A DNA stretch of 64,000 nucleotides from Mucor racemosus (lineage: Eukaryota > Mucoromycota > Mucoromycetes > Mucorales > Mucoraceae), in assembly GCA_027405735.1 (NCBI GenBank), contig JAPEHQ010000011.1, forward strand, positions 992,001-1,056,000, written 5' to 3'. Below the pieces are notes generated by a model. The model was given only the letters and a program-made list of their open reading frames with translations, made no database searches and had not been told where the DNA came from. Shown one piece after another: positions 47,834 to 60,639 of this stretch (the stretch's first letter is position 1; every line of letters begins with the position of its first letter). A program made the translations under genes and the position numbers.

Positions 47834-50800
47834 TTAAAATTTCTTGAATACATGAACAAGAGCAACGCTGGAATCGATATGAGCCAATTTGCAAGCATAT
47901 TTATAGCCACTCTTGACTTCCTTGATACGAGCTGGTTTCTTGGATCGTTTAGCAATCAGCAGCATTTCCTTGTCTGAATCAAGATATCCAAAAGGATTTA
48001 TTTCTTTCTTTTCAATCCAGCCCCTTCAAAAGAGTTTTAATATAAAAATCCGTAAAACGTCATGTTAAATAACTTACCACATGTGTGAATCACTCACTTG
48101 AAAGAATTCAACTAGAACATGATCTTTATCTGTCTTTGTTAATGCAAGTACATTTTCAGGAATCTTTTTCTTGGATAATTTAGGATCAACAATACTTGCT
48201 GGATGTGGTGGAAAACCTCGCACACGAGCCCAAACAAGCTCGTTATTTGTAAATTTGATTGCGGGTGGTTTTGCTGATGATGGTGGAGGGAGAGTCGTTG
48301 AAGCAGCAGCATTAGAAGTTGATAGCTTTGCTAATGCTGATGCTGATGAAGATAGTTGATTTTTAGTTCTAACGGGGTTTTCAGTAGATGTAATAGATTG
48401 CTCTTTAGTTTTCCTGCTGGGCTGTTCTTTAGATTTCTTGGTGGGTTGAACAGGTTCCTCTTTAAAATCTTTAATAATGGGTTGTTCTTTAGGTTTAATG
48501 GGTTGCTTTATAAAATATTTTTCAATAGTTTGTTCTTTTGGTTTTTGTAATAAAGGTGTGGCGCCTCTTTTACGTCTAAGTTGAGCCCTGGGTGTAGATG
48601 TGGAAGTGGGAGGTACTAACGGTGATGGTAATTCCATATTTATAGGTGAAGCTGTCCTTTTTCGTTTGCGGGATGCGGTAGACAAAGAAGGAGCTGGCGG
48701 TAGTGCTGTTGATGAATTTGGAAGAGGTTGCTCAACTTGTCGTGATCGTAATGACCGTGTATTCAAGCTTCTTGTTGCTTTTATACCTGAACGAGTACGC
48801 TTTTTGATGCTATCCAATGGATCTTCATCACTTACAGCTCTTTTTCGATGTGCATTAGCGCCATTACCGCTACTGCTACTAGAAGTACTAGTACTTTGTG
48901 ATAGATCAACAGCACTACTTAAACTACTGACACTACTGACATCAGGAACATTTTCCTTTTCTGAATCTGTTAATTGAGCTACTGCTCCCGGTGGTTGTCC
49001 ATATTCGAAAATACTGGGATCAATTTCAACATCCAATGCACCGGATTCATTGCGAATTTGAAGATTTTTGAAATCTTCCTGAGCTTCTGCATTTAATTCT
49101 TCTGCCTGTTTTTGAAGTTTTTGTGCCAATTTAAAATAGAGAGTTTCACGTTTGTTGTAAATCATGGCGTTTTTCCAAATCAAATTTAAATCATACTACA
49201 TAAAGAGAACTTTCAGTACCTAATTTTCAAATGATTACGATTGCAAATACCTCAAACTCATCTATTGTGGAATATCGATGTAAAGCTAATTTGTCTTGAA
49301 CATCTGAAAATGACATTGGTTCCTTAATAACATCGTAATAATCTGGAGCTAATTCTAAGGGCACTGGGTATTTGAAAAACTCTTTTTTATCCATAGCCAT
49401 CAACTGTCGTAAGATAGGTTGTACAATAAATTCCACAGGATACAGTATCATTTCGATATATGCTTTTTGTTTGCGAACTCGGTCTAATTTATGTCTTTCC
49501 CTTTTCTGAACTTGTTCTGTCAACATTCTTACTTTTTCTAAATCTGCTCGTAAACTCATCATTGACTATAAAAGTTATATGAATATATTGATATTTCATG
49601 CAGAAATCACAACTTACAGATGCTTTTTGTGCTTTTTCTACTTCAGATTGCTTTAATTCTGACGATGATGCTGTCCAAGGCTATAATAAATTTAGTAAAT
49701 ATGTAATGAAAAAAAAAAATTCATAAATACAAAACTTACTTCTAAATGAAGTCGCTTTAATAATGGTGCTCCTCTTCTTGATTCTCGTTTCAACGACCAA
49801 TATCTACAAATACTAGTAATTAAATGCGTCTTCTTTTTTAGTTTTGCTTGTCGAACGCATTGCAAATTCTCCAATTTATCCAATACATATTCAGGAGCAA
49901 TAGGAGCACCTGCTGTATATTGATGCTGATGAGCTCTAGCAGCTTTTGAAGTAGGCAATAATTTCGCTTTTTGCTTTTGAACTAGACTATATTCAAATGG
50001 ATCTTCTTCTTCTTCGTCTACATATCGTCTACGAGGCATTCCTTGTTTATGATCGACAAACCATTGTTGAGCCGCAGCTAAATTTGTATCCACATCTACA
50101 GCATCTTTATAGTCGCGAGGTGTATGGCGATCGCAATAAGCTTTAAGAACAACACCATCATAATGTGTACCATGTAATTTCATGCGCATACAAAGACGAG
50201 CCCATCTTGCACAAGTTACATGAAATGCAACAAAGCAATGCTTGTTATCACATTGGATACAGGCTCCATGTCGACGACGGCAAATATAACAACTGAGCTT
50301 CCATCGACTTTTAGGTACACTTTCAATATTGTCAATAGGTTCCATATAAACACTATTACTTAAACTAACTTCAGGGATCCAAACAGCACATAAAAGATGA
50401 CCCCATTGGTTGGTTGTTGTTTGCTTAAATGCACCTCCTTCACCAGGACAAAATATACACGAAACTGGGTTTTCGGGTGATACCATACATTTTCTACATA
50501 GCCATTGACCTTCGGGGATATATGGTATGCCATAACAATCTTGATGCACTGCTAAATTACATCCATCACAAAAGACAATTGCATTACTATTTTCACATTC
50601 ACCGTCATCGCAAACTGCACATTTCGAATCTTCAGGTAAAATAGGATCTTCAGCAGTTTTCTTTGGTAAATGCTTGATCTATTAATGAATATTGTTATAA
50701 TATTAATTCAGATATAGAGGGTATTTTTTTCTTACCAAGTTAAACCATTCTTTTTCTAGTTGATCAATAATCGCTTCAAATAACTCACCTGTAACTTGAC

Positions 50801-51539
50801 CTAAATTTTCCTTTTTACGTTCCTTGTTGTAAATTTGTAACCATACTTCATCTAAAAAGATTTTAATTGTTTTTGTTTTGATATGTTGCATATATTTAAA
50901 TACCTTGCTCATCCATATCATATTCAATTGTAGCAAATAATTCAGTTTCTGACGGTTCTGGAGAGATCAATAACTCTTTTTTTTAAGAAAAAAGCGTGCT
51001 TTACAAAATTAATTGATCAACTTACCAATATAACGTATATAATGATTATCTGGACGATGAAATAATTGACTATCATTGCTGCTTTCGTCTTTCTTGACCT
51101 TTTGCTTTTGGCTTGGTGGCTGGATTTTTTGATATGAAGGTATGGGTAATTTATGCAATGTGGTAATGGAAGAAGATTCACCCTCTGAAGCTGTTTCGTA
51201 TTCATCAATTGAAGGTGAGTTTGGCACTGGCGTTGATTGCCTTTTAGAAACAGTTTGATTTATTGATGAATCTGGTACTTTTATAATAGCTAAAGGTTCT
51301 CTAATATCCAAATCAGGAAAGAAATCTTTATAAGAACGTTCTTCTCTAGGTTTGTCATATGAATTTTTTAAGTTATTAGTTGGTTGTAAGGATTGAGGTT
51401 GTTGCTGTGATGGAGGGGATGTCTGCTTTTGTTTTGAAGGGCTGGTTTTACGTCTGCCTTTTCTATGTGCAGCCAAAGCAGCGGCAGATGTTGCAGCAGA
51501 AGAAGTAGCTGATATCATACTTTCTTCTTCAATAGACAT
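47834..51539 (-). CDS. NTO1: BRPF/NTO1-like chromatin reader (EPL-like, PHD, extended PHD, bromodomain, PWWP)
   Basis: Scaffold and reader subunit of a MYST-type histone acetyltransferase complex (NuA3 in yeast, MOZ/MORF or HBO1 in animals). Eight exons keep frame: 51026-51539, 50904-50957, 50736-50851, 49740-50678, 49618-49680, 49251-49565, 48078-49195, 47834-48023, giving 1102 aa. Domains in order: a disordered Ser/Pro/Gln N-terminus; an enhancer-of-polycomb-like segment (IEYDMDEQDEVWL); PHD1 from Cys248 (CAVCDDGECENSNAIVFCDG); a zinc knuckle and extended PHD to about 415 (CIFCPGEGGAFK, CYICRRRHGACIQC); a bromodomain at about 604-697 with the acetyl-lysine-pocket NAMIYN; a low-complexity linker; a PWWP domain from 985 (NELVWARVRGFPPHPA). 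Yeast Nto1 lacks the bromodomain and PWWP, so this gene keeps the animal BRPF layout. The upstream gene ends 155 bp before it. Confidence 0.95.
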
Positions 51540-51694
51540 TTTTTAAGAAAAAAAAAAAGGAGAAACAGCAATAGGAATGAAAATATTTTAATCGCGAATT
51601 TTGAAGGGTGTACAAGAATGCCCTTTTGTAACGAAAAAAAAACTACGGGTACAGGACATATACAAAGTCATCATTTTATAAACAACGCTGGGAT

Positions 51695-53055
51695 TTAACA
51701 AAGCTTCGCACAGCCAAAAGATCTCGGTCCAGAATGACCAATGAATCCAATGTATTGCATGTCAATATTATCAGATTCGTAATCAGCACGCAACATTTTA
51801 ATTAAAACATACTTGGCAGATCTACATTAAATGTTAGTATCAACCCTGAATGCAAGGTTTACTTCAAGGCCAAACCTGAAATCAAGATTAATGACACTAG
51901 TTTTATCGTCTGTTAAGGTGAACCAAGCAGCTGGATCAGTGTCTTTCAACATGCCATCTTTGTGTAACTTGTTTGTAACGTATTGGTCATAATCATGCTT
52001 TGTGAATTTATCAAATTGAGATGTATCTATCCAACAGGTTAAATCTGATAATTTCGTACATAGTATTATAAATTTACCATGTATGTCAATCTCCTTATGT
52101 GAAATAAATATCATTCCATCTCTGCCTACGTAATTAATTAAATGTTAGTTTAAAAGAGCGTATTAAAATCATCATGTAAATTCATACAAGGAGCTGTAAA
52201 TCTATTAATTATATGCATTAACTGTTATGTATCAGTGCCATAAAAATATTAAAATTTACCCATTCTTTGGTGCTTTGATAACCAGCTTGGAAATTGAGCA
52301 ACTTTTATCTGCTACAAGGCCACTTTCAATGTAACCGCAATACTGAGCCAATATATTCACTGCACCTTTTCTACCAGAACTATAAATATTACCATTAATA
52401 ATCAATTGAATAATGGCCTGATAAAATAAATAAATTACCAATATACAGATCCATCATTTAACAACAAATTCTCAATTCCATACATGGCTCTATAAAAATT
52501 TATAAGTATGATTTTATATTAAAATATTGTCTGTATGTACCCATATTGCCCTCCATCATCAAAAATCACTTCAAAATCTAACATGTTTACAATAGCACCT
52601 TGTTCTTGCAGTAACAACGGACTTGTATTATAAGCACGATCATTCAAACAATTTTGGCCGTATATAAAAGTGGATGAATCAGATCGAGGAAATGAACCGT
52701 TTTCAATTGGCATAACAGGACCAATATGATTCTCTATTAATTCTTGTTCATCTTCTACTTGCTGCATTGAACTCAAACGTCTTGTCCATCGAGCACTGGG
52801 TGGAGGTAAATCAAAAGTATTATTATTACCAGTGTTTAATCGGCCAAGTGGTGTATGGCGACGTCGTCTTTGTTGTAATGATGGCGGAGGTAATGGTTGA
52901 TGGTTGCTCAATGTTGATGTATCATCTTGCTCTGTAACTGCTGTATAAATCTCATCAAAAATAGAAGCTGTCAAAATAGGAGATACTTCCAATGCTGAAG
53001 TAGCCATCATATCTTCAGCTGTAATAGGTAGTGAGGAGCTATTATTGACAGGCAT
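51695..53055 (-). CDS. Unrecognised 352-aa protein, conserved-looking beta-rich C-terminal half
   Basis: Five exons keep frame: 52541-53055, 52439-52489, 52260-52379, 51876-52121, 51695-51821. The first 150 residues are low complexity (Pro, Arg, Ser), with a LENHIGPVMPIEN-like acidic end. The remainder looks folded: YGIENLLLNDGSVYCSGRKG, SCSISKLVIKAPKNG, a GMIFISHKEIDI strand, DKFTKHDYDQYV, DPAAWFTLTDD, and the end YVLIKMLRADYESDNIDMQY with IGFIGHSGPRSFG. The alternation and the final IDMQYIGF element recall galactose-binding-like (APC10/discoidin) folds, but this is inference and I cannot name the family. No signal peptide or transmembrane helix. A T25 tract lies just upstream of the ATG. 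Gene reality is well supported by frame-restoring introns. Confidence 0.75.
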
Positions 53056-53065
53056 TTTTCAAGTG

Positions 53066-53090
53066 AAAAAAAAAAAAAAAAAAAAAAAAA
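53066..53090 (-). promoter_or_regulatory. Poly(dA:dT) tract directly upstream of a start codon
   Basis: 25 consecutive A on the plus strand (T on the coding strand), starting 11 bp before the ATG of the 352-aa gene. Such tracts exclude nucleosomes in fungal promoters, although this one would lie in the 5' UTR. Confidence 0.5.
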
Positions 53091-54339
53091 GAAAAAGAAA
53101 AGATAGAAATAAGAGAGAAATGCAAACTACAAATCAATTATTTTGCATGATTTTGTTATATCTGTGTCAAAATGTATCCCAAACCGGAGTGACATATAAA
53201 GGTGGCTGGGGAGGTCTCGGTAGATGAGAAGATCATGAAACTCCCGGTTACATAATGAATGGATTATTTATCACAATTTTGAATCGTTGAATTCATATAT
53301 TGCCCTAGAGTGTGTACATGTATTTGCAATGAGATTAGTTACACTGGCCTTGATATATGAATATGAAAGATCACTTTGATCTTCAAACTTGATTGCAAAA
53401 GGTCAGTAAATCTGTATATGTTATAAATAGCCCACGGCTGATTCTATACAATGGTTTCTCCTGCCCCTTTCCATTTTTCTCACCTAACAAACAAATAATG
53501 CAACACAGGAAAATAACATCAACATTTGTGGGATCTAACAAACACAAATATTTTTAAGGTGAGCCATATAGTCAGAGTAGAATTTTATCTATTTGAATTC
53601 CATTATATAAAACACAAAAAGGCAATGTATTATAGAGCTCGCATGCCATGTTTGTAAAAGAGTGAATTAAAGCTTTAGTAATAATTTCTGCAAATTTGTC
53701 CGACGACTTTCGAATATATAGAACCTCTAAAGCCTTTGATTTTTTCAAAAAAAAAAAGACATGTGGCTATACTAAACATGCTCATAATACAAAGATTCAT
53801 GCATTTTCCTATTCTCTACTGGATTACCACTTGAAAAAATCTCTGGAGATATAACTAACGCATATTATACTACTGTTTGAACATTTGAACCCCGTCAGCT
53901 TAGAGCGACTGGTCAATGTCAAAAAATTGATAGAATTCACCTCTTTAGTAAGTAGTATCCTTGAATAAAAATTAACTTATATTTCAAACATACCATCAAT
54001 AAGCTCTGTAACACTCGTCTTGATGCAGCTTTCACAATAGTTTAGAACAAACTCTTCAAAGATCGGGAAACAGAAATTTATTGCTTAAATTTGTTGGGTT
54101 ACTTGAGAGGCGATAACTCAAGAGAAAATTAAGCTTCAAAACCATGGCTTGTAACGGCCCTATTTTTTCTATTTAGAAAGGAGAGTATTATTGATTCAAC
54201 TCAAATTACAGTGGAAGCTTACTATCTTGACATCAAACCTACCTCTTAAATAAATGAAATGCCTTGAAATTTCACTATTTTATTTGGGTTTTGATATATT
54301 TAACGAGGCCGGTTATATCTATCTAGTAAACCAATCAAG
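53091..54339. other. Intergenic, nothing recognised
   Basis: No supported gene. A 60-codon plus-strand frame at the poly(A) tract is an artefact of it. Confidence 0.5.
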
Positions 54340-55724
54340 CGCAGGCTTTAAACTATCCAAAAATGCATAGTGAATTATGTTATCTATTCCTAAATTGACC
54401 TATATCTCACGAAAGACTCAGAAACGCGTAAAGTTTACTGCTTTTCCCTTGAAAACTGGGTCCCACTTTTCATCCCTGCTCTACTTTTTTTTTCATTAAA
54501 TAACAGCAAGAAAAAAATATACACTGATGTACCTGAGATGTTTATCTTTAATCCAAAAACAAGTATCCAGAAATATCCTATTTTTTGCAGGTGGTATTAA
54601 TTTTTCAATGTTAATATTTCAGATTTTTTACGCGTATTTTACTGCTAAAGGATTAAAAACTTTGCGGCTTCATATCTCTAGAAAATATTAAGCTATACTA
54701 ACACTTTTTAATAATGAAACTTACTTGTTTTAAAGTGCTCTATAAAATATTTGAATATAAAAGAATTCTAAGCACTTTTATTTTTTTCCATTGTTTTGGG
54801 CATTTCTATAGTAGATTTCAAAAGATTGGTTAAATTGAGCAACATTTTTTTTTGCATTCATGTCATTAAGCTCGTTAAGATCTCTCAAACCCAATTTAGG
54901 GTTTTTCAAAATATTGATTTTTCGTGGAGATATCCTCAAAAATGTGTACAAAAAGATACCTTAATTTCTAGCTCCCATTTTCCCCTTGTATACCCTCATC
55001 CCAAATTCTGAAATTGAAAAAAATTAACCAAAAATCTCGTTTTCTCTACGAAAAATGCAGCTAAAAGGTTCAGAAGTAGCTCGATCGATAGATGATGTTT
55101 TTTCGCATCATTTCAACTACTTATATTAAAAACATGCTTATCAAAAGTGATGTGTATCTTCAAAAAACCCCCAAATTTTCAATTGCATTTTGCGCAAAAT
55201 TTAATGTAAAACATCTAACTGAATTTTATTTAAATAAATGTAAAATTTATAACTGTACAAAAACTATTTAATACACGTGGCCAACTTACTTTGTAATTTA
55301 TGAGTTATTAAACAATTTTGTTTTTTTCATCGTTTTTCGATCATTTTTCATCAAAACAATTTTGGAACCCCGTTACTATAGGGTTTAAGCTGTGATGTAA
55401 ACTATCATTTTGATTATCTCGACAAAAAATTAATATTTTTCGCTGAAACAAAAAATGCAAAGCAGTTTTGAGTTGGATCTACCTTGTGAATACAAAGAAT
55501 TAATACCTCAATTTAGATGGTCAATCTTTTATAATAAATTTTAGGTCAATGTTGGTCAATGTCTGGCCAGTGCACTTATATTCTGATATTAATATTTATA
55601 TTTTTTCAGAGATCATAATGGCCTATGATGTGAAGGTACATGTTCTTTAAAGGTTTATGTTATTTGTCGACTCAATATTGGGCGAAAAAATTCGTAAACC
55701 ATTTAAAAACCATCTGAAACCTAC
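54340..55724 (+). repeat. Family A copy A6
   Basis: Almost complete: matches A5 from CTATCTATTCCTAAATT-like start sequence to the same GAAACCTAC end (55716-55724). Colinear with A1 and A2. Confidence 0.88.
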
Positions 55725-56976
55725 TTTTTGCAACCGTAAAAAATCGATAACCGAAGCCTTATCTCAGCGAATTTTGATCCTAATAACTTATATATTTACA
55801 TGATAGTAAGGATACATTTTTTTTACCATGCTGATATCAAAGGGCAACGTCCACAACCTACTATCTGTTGAGAAAACCATCGTCAAATTGCACCTATAGC
55901 TTACCGCGCACTTTTATTAAAAATAATTCAAATATGACCTTTATGATGAATACTGATCCAAGTAAGATGTCACTCTTTATAAATATAGGTATGTATAGAA
56001 ACTACAAGTATTTCAGATATTAGCTTCCATGAGTTATTGTGTATTTGGTAAGTTTAAACAACAAGTTGCTTACTTACTATTTACGCCTACTACCGAGATT
56101 AATAAGTAAACGTCCTATTTATGCATAATCAAAGTTGTAGTATATAGTGCAGTATCTTTGTACAACTATTTTTCAATTATGCATTCTGTTGTGGAAAGTT
56201 AGCCAATTGTGAATCTCAAAAAAAAAAGTTTAATCGATTTACGATTTTCAAACTCGATATATTTTATCGAATACTGACTGATATCGGGGCATCATGTCAT
56301 GTGTAGTATCTAGTTTATTGAAATGAAGAAACATTCAATAAAGGGATGTCTGTATTTTTATGAATTTTGATATGTTTTGAAAGAGCATGTTTGAGGGATG
56401 ATGAATCGAAGATGTATACAATGAGTAGCTACATTGTATGTATGAACATACATGTTTTGGCATGATGGCTGTATTTCTTTTTCGGATACACATAGTATGC
56501 ACTATATGCAAATGTACATCAATGCATCGGTTAACTTGAACTAAGGCGCACAGATCAGCAAACCTGTGTAAATTCTATTATGTATTACAGCGTCTTTATG
56601 TTTCTTGAAGCATGCACATACTTTATTTACATTCCTCCTGCCAATTACTCAAAAGGAAACAAAATACAGATAATGATGCATGCATGAATTGCTTTTTCCA
56701 ACAATAGAAGTGAAATACAACCTGACTTTTGAAAATTAGAGAAACAAATGTTTCAAACTTATATATAGAACACTTCCGTGAGCTTGTTGGGCATTTGGAA
56801 AGTCAAACAATTGAATTTGTCAGAATATGAATACAAATATGTATTACTTACAAATGTTTACATGAATTTTTTTATATATATTAAATAATCATGAAACAGA
56901 ATTAAGAAAGGAAACGATGAAATGTATGAAAAATGTGAGAATAAAGTATAATGTATATAATAGGGGAATTAGTTTT
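55725..56976. other. Intergenic, downstream of the mannosyltransferase
   Basis: No gene supported. Confidence 0.5.
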
Positions 56977-58530
56977 TCAAGTTTGAATACGGTATGGATC
57001 AGTCTTGTTCTTGTAGACAGACTCATTCCAAATAAAATCTTCTTGAATCTTTTTGTAACGAGTAGCACAACTCCAACCGTGCCAGTCTACGTGGGTATTT
57101 AATAATTCATTAGCCAAGAATTAATTTACAATAATTACAATATGTACGTACCAAAGTTTTCCTTGGCATCACACCAGCAATTCTTTTGAAGGTAAGGTTC
57201 AGTTGGACAATGCATTAAAGGATTATGTTTATAACCAATATCATTGAAGAAATGTACTTCAGATGTTTTTAATAACATGGCAACAGCTATAGAATGAACA
57301 GGAGCATCACCCCATCTGCAATCAAAAAACAATTTAATAAAAACACTAAAGAAACCACAATGTTACATTAATTCACCTTTCATAAAAGAAACCACCTTGT
57401 TTATCCAAATGTTCAAAATACTTCAAGTAAGGCTCACTTCTTAAAAAGTCTAGAGAACCAATCTATACAATAAACATCATATAAATAATTTGATACTTTT
57501 GACACACAGCATATTATTTACCTCAAAATTAGACCAGAAATGGCAGCCATTATATGATTCAAAATCATTATCAGTGAGTAAGGGCATTAAACTATCCTCA
57601 CCCCAATTAATGTATTGAGGATATTTTTCCATATAACTTTGTGTGGCATTCCAAAGGGTAGGAATGGTGGCCATATATTCAGTCAATGAAAGAGTCCAAC
57701 CTTAATAAAACCAAAATTTGAAGATTAGTTTATCATATTGGTTTCAGTTTTATAATACCACGTTATCTTTACCGTATTTATATTTGTTATCCTTCATCAT
57801 TTGGAATACATCATAATCAACATCACAGAAATATTGTACATCAGGCTCAACACGCCAGTAGTACTCGAAATTATCAAGTAAAGGATGTCTAAAGAAGAAA
57901 CCAGACTGGAAACTATGCGCATTTCGATTAATATGCGATATTTTACATGGTACATGGTTCATTTTATATTTACCGGCACATGTGTCTATATGATTCACTA
58001 CCACCATAAATAATTTTTCTATCATGGTAGTCTTTTCTACATTCGGCAGCATAAGTTTCGTTAATGTGATCAGGATAACCCCACATATCTTGATCGATTT
58101 TGCCATAAAATGTTTGAGCATTAGTCAAATCACTAGTCTTTTCCTTGAATTCTTCAGTGAAATGATCGTCATTTAAGAATACATATGGATAATTGAACTT
58201 TTTGTTGAAACGGTCTTCCATTTGACGAATAGATTGACGAATACCTTGCAAGTTTGAGTTTCTAGCCAAAATAACGAACGCGGCCTTTACACGATTGGGA
58301 TCAATGACTGGCTCTTGTTTACCCCCGTGATGAACAGCAGCTAATGCAGCCATTTCTTGGTTTTCATGAGGCTCGAAGCCTGTAAGATCAGATTCGTCAT
58401 ACCAGTTATCAGATAATTGAGGACTTTCAGGGCGAGTTGATGGGAAGAATACATAGGCGATTGTACAGAAAACAGCAGTGACAGCAAGTAACTGTAAAAG
58501 GAGAGTTTGTCTCCTTTTGGTCATCAGCAT
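56977..58530 (-). CDS. Alpha-1,2-mannosyltransferase, Kre2/Mnt1-Ktr family (GT15)
   Basis: Golgi type II membrane enzyme that adds mannose from GDP-mannose to O- and N-linked glycans. Six exons keep frame: 57974-58530, 57773-57912, 57522-57700, 57377-57462, 57152-57315, 56977-57086, giving 411 aa, the family's usual size. A short basic N-terminus (MLMTKRRQT) is followed by one transmembrane anchor at about 9-29 and a stem. GT15 motifs in order: AAFVILARNSNLQGIRQSIR, YPYVFLNDDHFTEEFK, RHMCRFQSGFFFRHPLL, YYWRVEPDV, YNGCHFWSNFEIGSLDF, RWGDAPVHS and DIGYKHNPLMHCP. The conserved acidic, histidine and cysteine residues of the family are all present. Which Ktr member it matches cannot be told. Confidence 0.95.
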
Positions 58531-59487
58531 TTTTAGTTGTGTAGATTAAATGGGAAAAAGAAAGAAAAACGTATTTTTTATTGGGTTTTATATAAATACA
58601 TTATAGTTTTTATCTTAAACAACATTTTTTGCGGCTCTTTATTTCTGTTTATCTTTGAGCATTGCATGATGAATGTTTGTGGCACAGACTAAATTTGAGC
58701 TTTTTTTGACAGCTCAGATTGCACAATCTCGAATTCAAAATTTATTCTGGGACTACCTTTAATGAATGTGAATGAATGTTACTAAATGAGCCTGCCTTTT
58801 ACCCTAGTCGTAAGCCATTCTAAAAAAATTTTTGCTCTCAAAATGAATATAAAAAGGTATCGTATTTTCTTTTTATTTTAAATTAATATTTTTCTGTTGT
58901 GGGGATTTTAATATGGACTAGAATTCGAAAAAAGGTAAATTATTGTTGTATATAGACTATTGGTAAACATGTCATTCTCGAATGAAAATATTACATTGTT
59001 GATGATTAAGTGATTCGCTGAAGTTGGTTCCATATACGCAACAGGGACCTTCTAACTTTATGAGTTATATTATCTACTTGCCCTCTCTGAATTGTAATTT
59101 TTTTCATTTTTGATTGATAGTTTTACCAATTTTAATTTTGGCATTTCGACATCTTTCTAACAATTTTTAAAGATTTTTCTTGTAGTTAAATCTTCTTTCT
59201 CGATGGTCATATACATTCTATAACATAATATTACTTGAATAAAAAATTTTCTACCATATTTTCGTTATTGTGGCTTATTGTTTTTTAATTAAAGCGGTGA
59301 ATATGTATGTACATGAGTTTAATATATGACTAAAATAGTAATAGCCATCTGTATATATATATATATATATATACATATGTTTTATAATATACAAACCAGT
59401 ATTTACAGTAAACACCCATCATAAAATTTAAGTGTGGCTGTTCTTGTGATGTGATGTTTTTGTCTATACTTCAGCTCTACATAAATA
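58531..59487. other. Intergenic with a (TA)n tract
   Basis: No gene. A pure TA/AT tract lies near 59352-59373. Confidence 0.5.
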
Positions 59488-59864
59488 ATGTATTCCTTTA
59501 TCAGCATTTTATTATCGCTTGCTTTTACAGATTCAACAAAAATAGATGTTCTTGAACCGGATATACCAAGCAACTGTGTAGATCCTGAGTCTTACAACCC
59601 AAATATTCATAAATATTAATATATACAGTATATGATATTATAAACAATCAGTCGTTGTCAGATACCAATTTTTTTGTGGTAAATTCAAATCAAAACAACA
59701 TTGCATGTGAAGATGCTCCTGTAGTCAATGATTTAGGATTATACATCCGTCAATCGAAAAACAATTGGTGTCAAGAAGAATTATGCCTGAAACTAATACA
59801 AACAATGGAACACTTTATAAGTTGGATCCCATTTTGCCCAATGCAAACATATAAGAATCCTTAA
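59488..59864 (+). CDS. Candidate small secreted cysteine-containing protein
   Basis: Exons 59488-59577 and 59652-59864 give 100 aa in frame. The first encodes MYSFISILLSLAFTDS, signal-peptide-like, then LEPDIPSNC. The second has four more cysteines (IACEDAP, NWCQEELC, IPFC). The donor, TGT|GTAGAT, is weak and the intron is 74 nt with an ATCAG acceptor. No family recognised. It could equally be a decayed gene; the spacing CEDAPVVNDLG ... WCQEELC suggests a constrained extracellular fold. Confidence 0.3.
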
Positions 59865-60639
59865 AATAAATTGCAGAAATCACAAATTACGTTCAAGTTA
59901 TTGCGTATGTATCTGTGGAGTAATACTAAACAGCCAGTAAATCATATATACTGCAAAGAATAAAAACCCACAAAGCTTATTATAGGCCTTTGCTTGTATA
60001 TTACAATGTATCAGCAGTAACCATTACAGTTCCATCTACCTCCACAGAAACCTTGGGGCTTTTTCCAGAGATTTGTTATGCACATATCTCATTTATACAG
60101 TGGAGAGTGTGCATAAGAAATCCTTTGAATGCCATGTTTATATGGCTATTATATATATCCCCAAGCTAAAAAGATCTATTAAATCACTTACTCGATTGAT
60201 TACTTTGCTTGTTGATGTTTCTTAACTGGGTTCAAGATTTCAAAATCGGAACATGCAATATTCTCAATAATCAATATTATAATAAATACAACAAAATGAT
60301 TCAACAGATGTTAGAAAATATTTAGAACTTTATTGAATTAAAAAACATTTCGTTTTAGGTGCGTAGCAATCATTTGAATGCCTCAAAATAAATCAACATT
60401 TATCAGAAAATAGTTGACGCTGTTTTTTTTAACATAGCGGACCTTTAACCCTATAATTTCGAAATGATTTATTCTAGGCCATTTCGACATCAAAAAATTG
60501 ATTTCACCTTTCTTCCATCTATCCTTCTCGAGTTATGGTATAGAGGGAACTGTTCTTCAGTGCGATCTGGAAAATCGTAGAAAGGTCACCCCCGAACCTT
60601 TCATCCAAGCTGTGGAATGACACGTTGAAAACACTATGA
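59865..60639. other. Intergenic, nothing recognised
   Basis: AT-rich without a supported gene. Confidence 0.5.

Noticed and set aside
52380..52438. A 21-nt intron joining the 352-aa gene at GTAATT...ATCAG
   Set aside because: It is too short to splice and leads to an in-frame stop; the longer intron 52380-52438 keeps frame and restores a plausible protein.
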